Source of the DNA: Takakia lepidozioides | Lineage: Eukaryota; Streptophyta; Takakiopsida; Takakiales; Takakiaceae | Assembly: GCA_030704615.1 (NCBI GenBank) | Contig: CM060734.1 | Coordinates: 21,268,001-21,328,000 of the forward strand | DNA: 60,000 nucleotides | Direction: 5' to 3' | Part shown: positions 42,235-53,639 of the stretch, piece after piece | How the letters are laid out: each line of letters begins with the position of its first letter | How positions within the stretch are numbered: position 1 is the first letter of the stretch | Notes under the pieces: generated by a model | What the model was told of the DNA's origin: nothing | Seen by the model: only the letters and a program-made list of their open reading frames with translations | Database searches by the model: none | Translations under genes and position numbers: made by a program

Positions 42235-44291
42235 AAGGTGACCAAACACATCCCTGAATGGAGCAAGGACCTCATGACAATGGGGTACCAGCCCCCTTTA
42301 CCTCCTCCGATTCCAGCAGTACAAGCTACCTTGCTGCAAATCACTCCAAGTGATTTCCATTCCATAGTGCAAACGATGATTCTGCAGCTATGAACAGTTC
42401 AGGTGATGACAGCCCTGTTTTATTGCTTGAAACATTAGCCTTGGAGGATTGGGTAGCTCTTGGAATTTGTGCAAACAAAGGCGGCAAGTACCTTGAAAGA
42501 CTCAAGGAGTACAATGCCAAACTGACTAAGATATTGGAACATGATGCTAGTGAACTGTCTTACTGGGAGAAAAAAAGAGTTGCAATTGAAGAAGCACTTA
42601 GGCTGGCAAACCGGGATGATGAACATACTGCTTCCACACATAATTCCTCCAATGTCATGGAAAAAGATTTTATTCCATCGGTGACTAACCATCCTATTCA
42701 AGGGAATATGATTTTGCCTGAAGGAGAAAAGGATGCAGTAAGGGATTTCTGTGAGCAGGTTGAGCTCTCTCAAGTGGAGCAAGAGAGGGCTGCTGGAGCA
42801 ACACCTGGTAACCTACAGTTCGTCCCTTGGATGCCTCCAAGGGCCGTGGAGCTTGAGGTGGAAAATAACAACCACATGATGTGGCACCCATATGCAAACA
42901 TCAATCTGATGGCTCCCATATCAATTGATATGTGGGTTAAATGGGCCAACCTCACACCTGCAGAACGCAACAGGTGTGTAGCAGATGCAAAAGAAGGTTT
43001 CCAGAGGTTCAAAAAAGAACCACTTGCGGTCTCATGGCCTTTGAGGACCTTCTACTACAAACTGTGTGATAAGGGGGACAACATGACTTTGAGGACAAAA
43101 AATGACCTCCCGACTGGTTCAGCAAGATCTAAGAACCACAAAAGTCAGTTGTTTAATTGGCATAGGCCATACATCAGATGTAATTGTGGACAAGGTGGTG
43201 CGCCATCATCATGCATCAGAAGTGTAGCATGGTTCGATCACATTGTTTGGTACATGCTAAACAACCTTACGGTGTTCTTCCCCGACGATGCATTCCCTTA
43301 TATTCAGACCAAGTATTAATTTTTCTTGGTGTGGATGATGAAAACAGCTCGATCTGTTGTTTTGGCACAGGTAACTGTTCAGATGACTCGGGAGATTATC
43401 ATGGAGGCTGCCTGTGAGTTTGCTGCAGATCCTGATGCTAAGGTACTTAACTAAATGGGTGAAGCCAAAGGTGCCAGATACATTGAAAGGCTACTCAAGC
43501 CTGGAACTTTTTCAGACAGTCTCCCTAAACCACATTTCAGTGGCTACAAAAGACAACGCATGGATGGACCTGCTCCTATGCAGCAAGGCAAGGCTGGTAA
43601 CAATCGGGGAAGACGTACCCCTATGCGTGGCAGAGGCCTCTACCAAAGAGGCGGGCGTTCTGGCCGAGGGCAGAGCTCCTCCCACAACTCTGACAATTCG
43701 GGCCTTCACCATAACTTCATACGGAGGTTCTGGCTCCGATTCAAGCACCACTGTCAATATAGCCAGCCAAGAGTCTTTTTGGACTAGGCAAAGCAATGGG
43801 GAGCTGTCCCCAATCCACAAGAGAGACTTCAATTCTTGGATGGACCTGTGAAGAACTCTCTCATGGTATGTTATTTTACCCTGTTTGTGCAGATGAGATG
43901 AATGTTGGAATCAGAAGGATTGAGGCACAAGCCCATGGCAGGAATTTCATTACCCATGTATCAAAACCTGCCCCTATTGGTTTTGTACACATGTTGTACC
44001 CAAACCGGGGTATGGAGTGGATAAACCCTAAGGGTTTGATAAGAGAAGCACTCCTGAATTTTGGACAGGCTGATATGGCTCTGATGATTGAGGAAATATG
44101 TTTTGGATGGACATATCATAAGCAGAGTAGCACTGATTACTACCTGCCTGCTTCTGTTTTCCGTGACTTTAACTTCATGACAGATCTGATCGTGTCACCT
44201 CCTTGCCTCTGCAATACTGCCAAGAGGTTCAAAGCCTTTTGTGATATGGATACATTAGTTGAATTTCAACTACCTGATTCAGCCCCCGTAC
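42235..44291 (+). pseudogene. Upstream ORFs of a second retroelement class, interrupted by element C
   Basis: An acceptor-like CAG near 42234 opens a Pro-rich segment. From the ATG at 42390 a 309-codon frame follows (helical YLERLKEYNAKLTKILEHD; LTPAERNRCVADAKEGFQRF; Cys-rich YIRCNCGQGG). Around 43375-43443 there is an exon-like block ending AAG|GTAC. 43455-43787 encodes an Arg/Gly-rich tail (RGRRTPMRGRGLYQRGGRSG), typical of RNA-binding proteins. 43796-44291 reads CPQSTRE to PPCLCNTAKRFKAFCDMDT and is cut by element C; after C it resumes at 50720 as QHVHTMDLGIIRH and stops near 50790. The Cys-x-Cys, KRF and TxDLGII pattern resembles the region upstream of RT in the element type seen at 54.8 kb. 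Frame changes make it non-functional. Confidence 0.5.
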
Positions 44292-44993
44292 TGTCGCGCA
44301 CCTCACTTCGGTAAGCTCCCTTCAAGTCATAGTTACTCGCTTTGATGCGCGCGCCTAACTCCCAACCTGGCTGTCGGGCCAACTCGGAGCTTTGGCTGCT
44401 CACCGGGACATAACGGTCCCCCTTTTTTCCCCCAACAGACCCTCTACCAATCCGGAAATTCCCTAGATGGCAGTCCGGAATAGCTCCCTACTCCTTGGTC
44501 GCTTTCCGGCTCGCTCGCTTACTCACTAGTTTTTGGTCACCAACGGGCTTGCACCGTTCTTGGGGTTACTACTCCCTATATATACTTCTATGACTGTCCG
44601 CGGGGGTTTCACAAACAACCATGCCATTTTATGGCGAACCACCACGAAGACCCTCAATTCCCGGTGATGAGTCGCGGTGAGTCTTGGCCCACTCACCATG
44701 GCCCCATTGGACCGTGGTGAGTCCCAAGACTCCCCACGACTCCCACCACCTCCGCCCCATGGTGAGTCCTATGCCACCCCCCCACTAAGTCCCACTAAGC
44801 TACACCACCTCTTGTGGAGCCACCCCCACCGCAACCTGATTGCGGGGCTCCCCTGTGAGTGCTCCGCCTCCGTGAGTGCCTTGGGCACTCAAGGGTGCTT
44901 CAGCCCCCCGTACCTATTGCTGCCACCGCCCCCACCACAGGGGCAGCCCCTCTGCATCCCAACCCCCTGCCCTCAAGGCAAAGGGCCGCGACA
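44292..44993 (-). repeat. 3' LTR of element C
   Basis: 702 bp, TGTCGCGCACC to GCCGCGACA on the plus strand. It carries the TATA motif (CTATATATA near 44575). It lacks about 20 bp relative to the other LTR. Confidence 0.9.
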
Positions 44994-45899
44994 CACACCC
45001 CTACCAACAGGGAGTCGATGTCCTCATCGACTTGTCCATTTTGTATAAACGAACATCCAAGTTGTGGCGTCCCACATCAAGGAGTTTGTTTCTGCACCAT
45101 GGCGTCCCATGGCAAAGAACCAAACCCCTCACTTGAATCTACTCTCCACTAGCTAGTTCGGCCGACTTCCTCCAAGTCCCAGCCAAGGGTGGAGCCTCTC
45201 AAGCTCCACCCAGTGCACTCTTCTTGGCCCACTTCACGACCAAGGAACAATCCTCTCCGAGGATCGAATCGCCTTACTGCAACAACATTGCTTCCGACCG
45301 CTTATGATGCCGCTTTTCGCATCACCTTGAGCAAAGGTTCACCTTGAACCCTATTTGACTAGGAACATAACCTTGAACCAACCGTGCGCCCCAATCACTA
45401 CAATTGGGTCCGCCTTGGAATGCTGGCCTGAGGTACGGGAACACGCCGAAGCCGCACTACGACTTCGTCCCGAGGCTACACGATTATAGTACGTGAACGG
45501 AAGCACGTAGCTTCCGCGTTAGCCCGCACTACAAGGCAACCCCCTTGGTAGCGCAGTTATAGTACGCGCACGCGCCAGGTGCGCACTAGCACGTGAACTC
45601 CCAAAGAAGGCGCAAGTTTCCTTGCCCCTTGGATAGGAGTCACCCGATTTTGGCACTGCGCAAACACACGATTAATCCAATTTACCTCTCCCACTTTTGT
45701 AAGCTAGCATTCATTCTACACACTAGCCAACCATACCATGCATCACCATTCCAAACAAAATAGGAGGCGCAACATTTGGAAACCATTTCATTTACAACAA
45801 AAATTTTTACAACACAAGTTTTTGCAATTGGATTCCTCAGCTAGCTTAGCCGGGCTAAGCATGCATTTCCTCCCCCACGATCCAAGGTTGAGGTCCCCA
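44994..45899 (-). other. Element C 3' untranslated region
   Basis: Collinear with 15879-16779 of element A, including the block of short inverted motifs (about 45430-45620). The hairpin CGGAAGC...GCTTCCG is retained, which suggests a conserved RNA structure. Confidence 0.65.
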
Positions 45900-48242
45900 T
45901 CAACGCTTCTTCCGCTTTCGAGGTCGCCCTTCGAAAGCTGCAACCGCCTCGGATGCGTTTTCCATTTCTGAGGCACGCACCCAAGATGCCTCCACATGAT
46001 GATAGCCTTTCCATTTCACGAGATACTCCGTTTCTTGATTCTTGAACCTCCTCGACTTAAGCACTGCCTCCACCTCGTACTCAGGTTCATTTTCATGATC
46101 CAACAGCATAGGTGGCGGACGCAACACTTGATGCCGATTCGGATGCGCTTCATCTTTGAAGTAAGGCTTCAAGATGGAGACGTGGAATACCGGATGCACC
46201 TTGTTGTTTGCCGGCAGCTCCAATTCATACACATCCTCATTCATAACCTTCCGGATGCGAAAGGGTCCCGCATATGGAGGTACGAACTTCGGACTCACTT
46301 CCGGAGGTAGTCGAAAATTCTTGATGTTCAACCAGACCTCCATGCCTGCCTCAAACTTGACTTCCCTCCGCTTCCGATTTGCCTGCCGTTCATACCGTTT
46401 CCTAGCTTTGGCGATGTTGTACTTTGCGAGCTTCAACAAGCGCTCGCGTTCCTCCAACACCGCTGCTATTACCGGTTCCTCAACGTCTTGGGCAGCCCAA
46501 CTTGTCGGCACTAGAGGTGCTTTTACATAGACCAATACGAAAGGGGAAACACCCGTTGCGGAGTGTTTTGTGTTATTATAACAGAACTCTGCCGCGTCCA
46601 AGTGCTCCACCCAGTCCGATTGGTCCGCTGATACGTAATTCCGCAAGATCTGCTTCACCACAGAATTCACCCTTTCCGTTTGGCCGTCCGTCGTAGGTCG
46701 GAAGGCGGTGCTCATCTTGAGCCTCGTCCCCATCTTCTTCCGGAGCAGTCCATTTTGTAGGTGGAACTGCGATTTAACCCCCATCCTCAAGTCCCGCATC
46801 ACGGACTTCGCCAGCTCATCCTTCCGGTAAGCCTTCCGGATCTTCCTTTGGAGCATCGTCTCGCCCTTGTACACCAACATGAGCTGTTGCTTTCTACTTA
46901 AAGCATGGGCCACCACATTGTCTCATCCCGGTTTGTACTGGATATCCACGTCGAACACCGCCAAAGTATCTTGCCACCTAAGTTGTTTTGGGGACAACTT
47001 AGGTTGCATGGCAAAATACTTCACCGTGATATTGTCCGTGAACACCTTCACCGGGTTGGAACCAACATAGTGGCGCCAAAGCTCAAGGCAATACAACACC
47101 GCCTTCATTTCCTTCTTATGCGTAGGCCACCGTCGCTCTACTTCATTCAGTTTCTTACTTTTGTAAGCCACTGGACGTCCATCCTGCATGAGTACACCCC
47201 CTATAGCGAAGTCCGACGCATCCGTATGAATCTCAAATGGACGGTCGAACTCCGGGATTTTGAAGACTGGAGCTTCCGCCATCCGCTGCTTCAACTCGGA
47301 AAAAGCTTGACCACAGAAGGTGTTCCATACCCAGACTTTGGATTTACACAGAAGGTCTGATAGCGGCCCCACGATCTTGGTGAAATTTCTCACATACTTC
47401 CGGTAATAAGAGGCGAGTCCTAGGAAGGATCGCACTCCCGGGACCGAAGTCGGAGGCTCCCAGTCCAAGATCGCCCTCACATTTCTGTCATCCATTTTGA
47501 TCCCATCCTGTGTAATCACAGGCCCCAGGAACTCCACTTTTGTGACCCCGAATTTGCACTTTGAAGCTTTGGCATATAGCTTCCCTTCCCGCAATTTCTG
47601 GAACACCCTTTTGAGGTGCTCCAGGTGCTCCTCCTTTGTTTTCAAGTATACGATCACACAGTCATCTAGCCACTCCTGGAAAAGGCTGTTCATCAGCGTG
47701 CTAAAGGTCGCGGGTGCGTTGGTGAGTCCAAAAGGCATCACCAAGAACTCATATGAACCATATCTTGTCCTGCACGCGGTTTTCGCCTCATCTCCTTCCG
47801 CCACTCGGATTTGATGGTAGCCGGAGCGCAAATCCATCCGGCTGGAATACTTCGCTCCTGCCAGCTGATCGAAGAGGTCGTCGATTCTTGGCAAAGGGTA
47901 CCGGTTCTTGATAGTCACCTTATTCAGAGTCCTGTAGTCGACACACATCCGCAGCGTCCCATCATTCTTGTCTGCAAATAGCACTGGGGCTCCGTAAGAT
48001 GACTTACTCAGCCGGATGTACCCCTTTGACATTAGATCCTTGAGCTGAGTCTTCAGCTCAACCAACTCTCTGTGGCTCAACCGGTAGGGAGCCTTGGCAG
48101 GCGGCTCCAATCCCGGTATCACCTCAATCTTGTGGTCAACTCCCCTTCGCAGTGGCAAGCCGCTTGGTAAATCCTCCGGCATCACATCCTGATATTTCTC
48201 CAAAATCCCCTTGATCCAATCTGGGCTCGGCTCCCCATCGCC
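45900..48242 (-). pseudogene. pol: Element C pol: RT, RNase H, truncated integrase, chromodomain
   Basis: From 48203 leftward the RT matches element A ([15 protein letters not shown]-like start, [19 protein letters not shown]) until [17 protein letters not shown], where the seven codons containing the catalytic aspartates are absent (junction 47644-47651). RNase H has [16 protein letters not shown] stop at 46920-46922 ends this frame at KPG. Integrase: after QNGLLR the sequence jumps to KKMGTRLKMS (junction near 46740), removing the zinc region and the first two catalytic Asp; TDGQTERVNS remains. The chromodomain (AVLKSRR, EYLVKWKGY, SWVRASEM) is intact to the stop at 45900. It cannot polymerise or integrate by itself. 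Confidence 0.88.
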
Positions 48243-49942
48243 TTATCCCTTCACTTGTCTTACATAAAGCAAAAACTGGGGCTCGTGTGACTCCTCCACG
48301 GCCCACTCCCTTGCTGACATAAGGTTTATTCGCCCTCCCACGGGGTTGGGCATTTCCGACACTCGTAAAACTTCGTCACCATTCCCACATGGTAGCATGA
48401 CTACTCTCTTGCGGCCATCTATGACCGCTCCGGATCTGCTCAAAAAGGTCATCCCCAAAATGAGATCCACTCCATCGATCTCGCAAATGGTGAGGTTCTC
48501 ACGTCCCTCCCAACTCCCGAGCTGAAGAGGAACATTGAACGCCAACCTCGTCGCCAATTGTGGTTCTCCTTTAGCAGAATGCACCTCAATAGAGGCCCCC
48601 ACATCACTTGTCGAGAGTCCCAGCTTCCGTGCCGTTGCCGGTGTCATGAAGGAGTGCGACGCTCCTGTGTCCACCAACAACGACACGTTAGTTCCGGAGA
48701 TTATCCCACTCACAAACATTAACTGACTCCCTTTACGCAAGGCGCCAGTTTCCTGATACAACTCACAAAAGTAGTTGCCTACCTTGCAAGTCTTGGCGAC
48801 CACCGCCTCCACCAAGCGGCTGATGGAAGCTTCGGACAACTCTATGGTTGCCCGAATCATGTTCAATTGTCGGGGATTCGTACACTTCTTGGCCATGTGC
48901 CCGGGCTCCCCACAATTGAAGCACACTCCATCAAAGGTCGTCTTTTGTCCGCCATAAGGCGTCGTACCTGATTTTCCTTTCGGAGCACCGGGTGTCATCT
49001 TGGCGTGTGAAGGCCCTCCCTTCGATTTCCACGTGCCATTGTCGCTGCGTGGCCTATCCCACTTCTTTTCCGGTCGAAAGGAGTCACCCTCCCGCCGGGT
49101 CTTCTTGTGGTTCAGCTCCGTACGGCCTTGTCTTTTGCCCCTAGGGACATCCGAGAAACATTCAGCCCTCTCAATTGCCTCATTCAAGGTCTTTGGTGGC
49201 CTCTCCTCCAACTTCCGTCTGGCCCATAGGGCCAGTCCCACCATAAAGTTGAAGACCAAATCTGGTTCCGCCATATCCGCGACTTCGAGCAACAACACAT
49301 TGAAAGCCTGAACATATCCCCGAATGCCATCCGTTTGCTTCAGATTCCTCATCTTGTCCCGGGAGAGCCAGGACGGGTTGAGGGGCACAAACCGTCTCTT
49401 CATCAGTTCCTTGAAACCATTCCAGTTCAAGGTTTCCGGGTTTGGACCTCGGTCGTGAAGGCATTTCTGCCACCATTGTTGAGCATAGCCCCTCAAATAG
49501 GTGGGAGCCACTTCCACCCGATCCTCGTCACTCAACTTGGCCGCCCGGAAGTACTGCTCTAGCTCCAAGAGCCAGGTGTTGAGTGCCTTCCGATTTCGGA
49601 CCCCCTCGAAGGTGTCGGGTTCCTTAGGCTTCACCTTAAACTTTGCCTTAGTGGAAGTGGCATTAGCCGCCTTCAACACGTCTTTCAACGTCCCGCCAAA
49701 CTGCGCCAACAACCCTTCCCAAAAGGGTGCTGGCATGGGAGACATCTGTTGTCTGTCGGAGCTCTCAGGGATTCCTCGGGCTCCGACTCCTCAGATTCCT
49801 CCCGTTCTTGAGAGGCCTCGTTTTCAAGAGCATGCATCACTTCCTCAAATGGCCGCTTTGGTGACAGGTCGCCCCCATCGGGCTCACCGGGATCATCATC
49901 TTTCGGGCCGTTCCGCTTTCGCTTTGGCTTGCCCGACCCCAT
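48243..49942 (-). pseudogene. gag: Element C gag and intact protease
   Basis: Starts at ATG 49942 (MGSGKPKRKR, as in A). A frame change near 49740 separates the N terminus from the 500-codon frame 49745-48243. That frame holds capsid (NRKALNTWLLELEQYF), zinc knuckle [14 protein letters not shown] and a complete protease with [14 protein letters not shown], the active-site loop missing from A. A stop at 48243-48245 (TAA where A has GAA) lies between protease and RT. Read-through or frameshifting is not needed in A's layout, so the stop is a lesion. Confidence 0.87.
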
Positions 49943-49983
49943 GATGAGGCCGATCCCAAGGACAATCGCGTACTGAACTCTAA

Positions 49984-49995
49984 GCTCTGATATCA
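49984..49995 (-). promoter_or_regulatory. Primer-binding site of element C
   Basis: On the minus strand TGATATCAGAGC, one mismatch from the initiator-Met site of A, 2 nt inside the LTR. Confidence 0.85.
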
Positions 49996-49997
49996 AG

Positions 49998-50719
49998 TGT
50001 CGCGCACCTCACTTCGGTAAGCTCCCCTTCAAGTCATAGTTACTCGCTTTGATGCGCACGCCTAACTCCCAACCTGGCCGCCGAGCCAACTCGGAGCTTC
50101 GGCTGCTCACCGGGACATGACGGTCCCTTTTTTTTCCCCCAACAGACCCTCCACCAATTTGGGGCATAGTGGAAATTCCCTTGGTAGATGGCAGTCCGGA
50201 ATAGCTCCCATTCTTTGGTTGCTTTGTGGCGCTCGGCTTACTCACTAGTTTTGGTCACCAACGGGCTTTGCACGTTCTGGGTTACTAACTCCTATATACT
50301 TTTATTTTGTGATTGTCTGTGGGGGTTTCACAAACAACCATGCCATTTTATGGCAAAACACCACGAAGACCCTCGATTCTCGGTGATGAGTCGTGGTGAG
50401 TCTTGGCCCACCACCACGGCCCCATTGGACCGGGTGAGTCTCCAAGACTCCCCACGACTCCCCACCACAAGGTCTCCGCCCCATGGTGAGTCCTATGCCA
50501 CCCCACTAAGTCCCACTAAGGTACCACCACCCCTTGTGGAGCCACCCCCACCGCAACCCGGTGTGCGGGGCTCCACCTAGTGAGTGCCTCCGCCTCCTTG
50601 AGTGCCTTGGGCACTCAAGGGTGCTTCAGCCCCCCGTACCTATTGCTGCCACCGCCCCCACCATAGGGGCAGCCCCTCTGCGTCCCGACCCCCTGCCCTC
50701 AAGGCAAAGGGCCGCGACA
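49998..50719 (-). repeat. 5' LTR of element C
   Basis: 722 bp, with TG...CA ends. Followed by CGTAC, the target-site duplication, and then the interrupted host ORF. Confidence 0.9.
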
Positions 50720-50882
50720 CGTACAGCATGTGCATACTATGGATCTGGGCATCATAAGACACTGTCGATCACTTTTTCGGATCATAATTTAGAATAGCAC
50801 ATTTTATGTACATTAGTATAATATTTATGAAGTTTAGTACAAAATCATAGTAAGAAATCATAAATAAAATGGAATTCTAGCA

Positions 50883-51430
50883 ATGGCAGAGCCGGAGGAC
50901 CACTCGAAAGACAACTCCTTGATTCCGGGATTGACAGACCATGTGACACTAGAATGCGTTGCACGGGTGCCTCGCTCTTATTATTTACCGTTGAAAGGTG
51001 GTTGTAAGAAATGGCAAAATGCGCTAGCGGTGGTTGATGACGAAGGCCGCAACGACGTCCTTGAGACTCGCAAACGGGTAGAGATCAAGGAGGAATGGGT
51101 TTACAGGTTTGGTGGTCCTGCACACAATGTACAACCTCTCATAAGTGCACGGAAGTGCTGGGCGTTTGATTCTGTTAGTACGCGTTGGCGATGTCTGCCA
51201 GACTGCCCTGTGGATTATACCTTTGAAGTTTATGACAAGGAGTCGGCAGTTTCAGGAACTCAGCTTTTGGTTATCGGACAGTATCCTAGAGGCTACATGG
51301 TATGGAGGTATGATTTAGAACTCAACGAATAGTCTTCAACGCCAAGAATGATTCAAGATCGATGTCTTTTTGACTCAGCAAATGTGGGCAAATATGTCTA
51401 TTTGTGCTGGAAGTCTCAACAATAGACGAC
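50883..51430 (+). pseudogene. F-box/kelch-repeat protein gene with premature stop
   Basis: ATG at 50883 (MAEPEDHSKD). Residues 13-50 match a plant F-box (LIPGLTDHVTLECVARVPRS, then W near 45), the part that binds the SKP1 subunit of SCF ubiquitin ligases. Kelch-type sequence follows: EEWVYRFGG, SARKCWAFDSVSTRWRCLPD, YMVWRYDLELNE. A TAG at 51330-51332 falls exactly where the family has Trp after ELNE; the frame continues as TPRMIQDRCLFDSANVGKY, which is still kelch-like, then stops. Usual length is 350-450 residues; here 149 are left before the stop. This is the only host-type gene in the window I recognise. The TAG could be a TGG-to-TAG change. It lies about 160 bp beyond element C. Confidence 0.72.
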
Positions 51431-52783
51431 TCTCAAAGCAATCAAGCGCTACCACTCGCTACTTCAAGCATGGGAACCTCTCCCCGATCTCAACATAGCA
51501 CGGGAAAGGGAGCTAATGGGAAAACAAAGATAAATGAGAACCGCTGGATATTGGTTAATCAAGGGTAGCAATCCCCACTTCCCAAACGGATGAATGACAT
51601 GGATGAGGAGCAACATTCATGAGGACTTAAAACGGCTCATGTATTCATGTACCAAGCTTAAGTTGATCATGTCCCAGGATGGAAGATGGATGAAAATTAT
51701 GGAGGGATGAAAGTTACAGACGGATGAAATCAGCGGATGGATGAGAGATTACAGGCTGGATGACAAAAATAAAATGGATGACAATGACAACAGATGGATG
51801 ATAAACACATGGCTTGATCTAGTCCATCCAGATGGAGAGGACAGATCAAACGGATTAAAATAAAAAGATCATATATTAGATTAATGGACACTCTAGGAAA
51901 AATTAGTTAAAAATTTTTAACTAGGTGTTAGTGCTTAAATGCACCTAACCTACATCATTGGAGCTTTATTTCTTTATTTAAAATGGATGGATGACATCCG
52001 TCAAAATAGTTGGACGGATGGAGTCAAGGAGAGGATGACGAGCTGCTATAAAGCAGCCGGCGGAAGGACCGAGTGAAGACAATCTAGTCTCTCTCTCGCT
52101 CTTCCTCCACTCTCTCTCCCTCTCGCTCTCTCTCTGCCTCCCATTCTCCCTTTGCCAAAACTAGGTAGTTTAGTTGGAGATAGAACCAGAGAATGAACTC
52201 TGGTTCCTAGTTGTGGTGCCTAGTGTTGATTTAAAAATAATATAATAGCCTGCAGTCCAGCGTTTAGCGTTATTCAGATCTCTGGTCGGTGAAGCCGAAT
52301 TGGTCGGAGTGTGTGCACTTGATCCACCGTTGTATTCCAGTTGAAGTATGCATCAATCTTGTAGGTTCTCAACGTTGTCAAATTTGTGAGTCTTCACGTT
52401 TGATTTCCACAAAATTATAGCGGCTCGGACTGGCGGAGTTGAATTTCTTGAATCAGAGTGCTTCAGTGTCTAAATTTTCTTTGATTATTCCTGCACACCA
52501 TCTGTTTCCAATCGTATATCTTTTCGGAAACTTACCATCCCATATGTCTTGTATAATAGGCTGGATCACATCAGTTGAGTACTTATTAGTTTCCAATGGT
52601 GGGAAGAGAGTACTTGGCCTGCAATTTTTTTTTATAAAAACAAAACAAAACTACTATCAGTGACCGGTGGGTGAGCAGAACTGGAGATAAGACCTGTTGT
52701 TCGCGAACGAAAGATTGAAATCAAGAGGAAGGGGTATGTGGCCCTTGAAAACTCAATAGTCACACCTTTTTGTAATTCAGGCG
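51431..52783. other. Intergenic, GGATGA-rich DNA and CT microsatellite
   Basis: 51580-52025 is rich in GGATGA/GGATGGATGA, like the hairpin loci at 10.4 and 17.6 kb. 52080-52150 is a CTCTCTCTCC microsatellite. No coding frame is supported. Confidence 0.5.
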
Positions 52784-53166
52784 TCGTCGTCGATCCTTGG
52801 CAAAGGGTACCGGTTTTTTATAGTCACCTTATTTAGAGCCCTGTAATCGCAGCGCTCCATCCTTCTTGTCTGCGAATAGCACCGGGGCTCCGTAAGGTGA
52901 CTTACTCGGCCGGATGTACCCCTTTGACATTAGATCCTTGAGCTAAGCCTTCAGCTCGACCAACTCTTTGTGGCTCAACCGGCAGGGCGCCTTGGCAGGC
53001 GGCTCCAATCCCGGTATCACCTCAATCTTGTGGTCAACTCCTCTTCGCGGTGGCAAGCTGCTTGGTAAATCCTCCGGCATCACATCCTGGTATTTTTCCA
53101 TGATCCCCTTGATCCAGTCTGGGCTCGGCTCCCTATCGTCTTCTCCTTCCACTTGTCTTACGTAAC
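52784..53166 (-). pseudogene. Fragment D: protease/RT junction of the A/C family
   Basis: 383 bp matching element A and C pol: [36 protein letters not shown] and RLSHKELVELKA, then a stop and [13 protein letters not shown]. No LTR or target duplication is visible. It is an isolated relic. Confidence 0.8.
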
Positions 53167-53639
53167 TAGAAATAGATGGTGGCACGATGAATCACAGGGG
53201 CCAGTCAGATATTTGAAGCTTGGTCTCCCGCATTGATCTACGCCGCTCGTCTTAATGGAAGAAGGGGACGATTATGCGTGTGAAGTGGCAGTGTATTTCC
53301 TGAAGCTTCACTGGTTATGCATCACTAGGAGTTGGTGTTCATCGATCATGTGTGAAATTTTCTTCTTCTTTTCAGCTTGGTACTGCTGATATCATTTGGA
53401 TCAGAGATCGTGGCACTTGTTTATGGTCTAACCCTCAGATACTACGGTTGTTCCACAGATTCGTCGCCCGTTGCTTGTTCAGATCTTAGCCGCTTGGACG
53501 CCTGTGCATGCACTTGCGTTTGATAACTATAATGCCAAAGACGTTTTGGTAGTGTTTGATCATGTTTAGGGAGATGAAGCGTTGTATAGTTGGAAGTTTT
53601 GAAACAACCGTTTAAAATAGTTAATACACTAAGAGTTTT
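53167..53639 (+). other. Possible exon remnants downstream of fragment D
   Basis: A short frame at about 53435-53565 reads QIRRPLLVQILAAWTPVHAL and then AFDNYNAKDVLVVFDHV before a stop. It looks coding but is too short to identify. It could belong to the decayed F-box/kelch locus; that is only a guess. Confidence 0.25.

Larger units (their letters stand above)
44287..50724 (-). mobile_element. Element C: chromovirus of the same family as A
   Basis: Minus-strand LTR element flanked by CGTAC on both sides (44287-44291, 50720-50724). It shares LTR ends, primer-binding site, gag, pol and the untranslated block with A. It is older: LTRs are 702 and 722 bp with many differences and indels. Lesions: gag frameshift, stop at the protease/RT junction, loss of YIDD, stop at the RNase H end, and a ~0.5-kb integrase deletion. 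It sits inside the retroelement ORF at 42.2-44.3 kb. Confidence 0.92.

Noticed and set aside
46735-46745. Integrase deletion in element C as another spliced-out intron
   Set aside because: The missing segment starts GT in element A but does not end in AG under any alignment of the junction.
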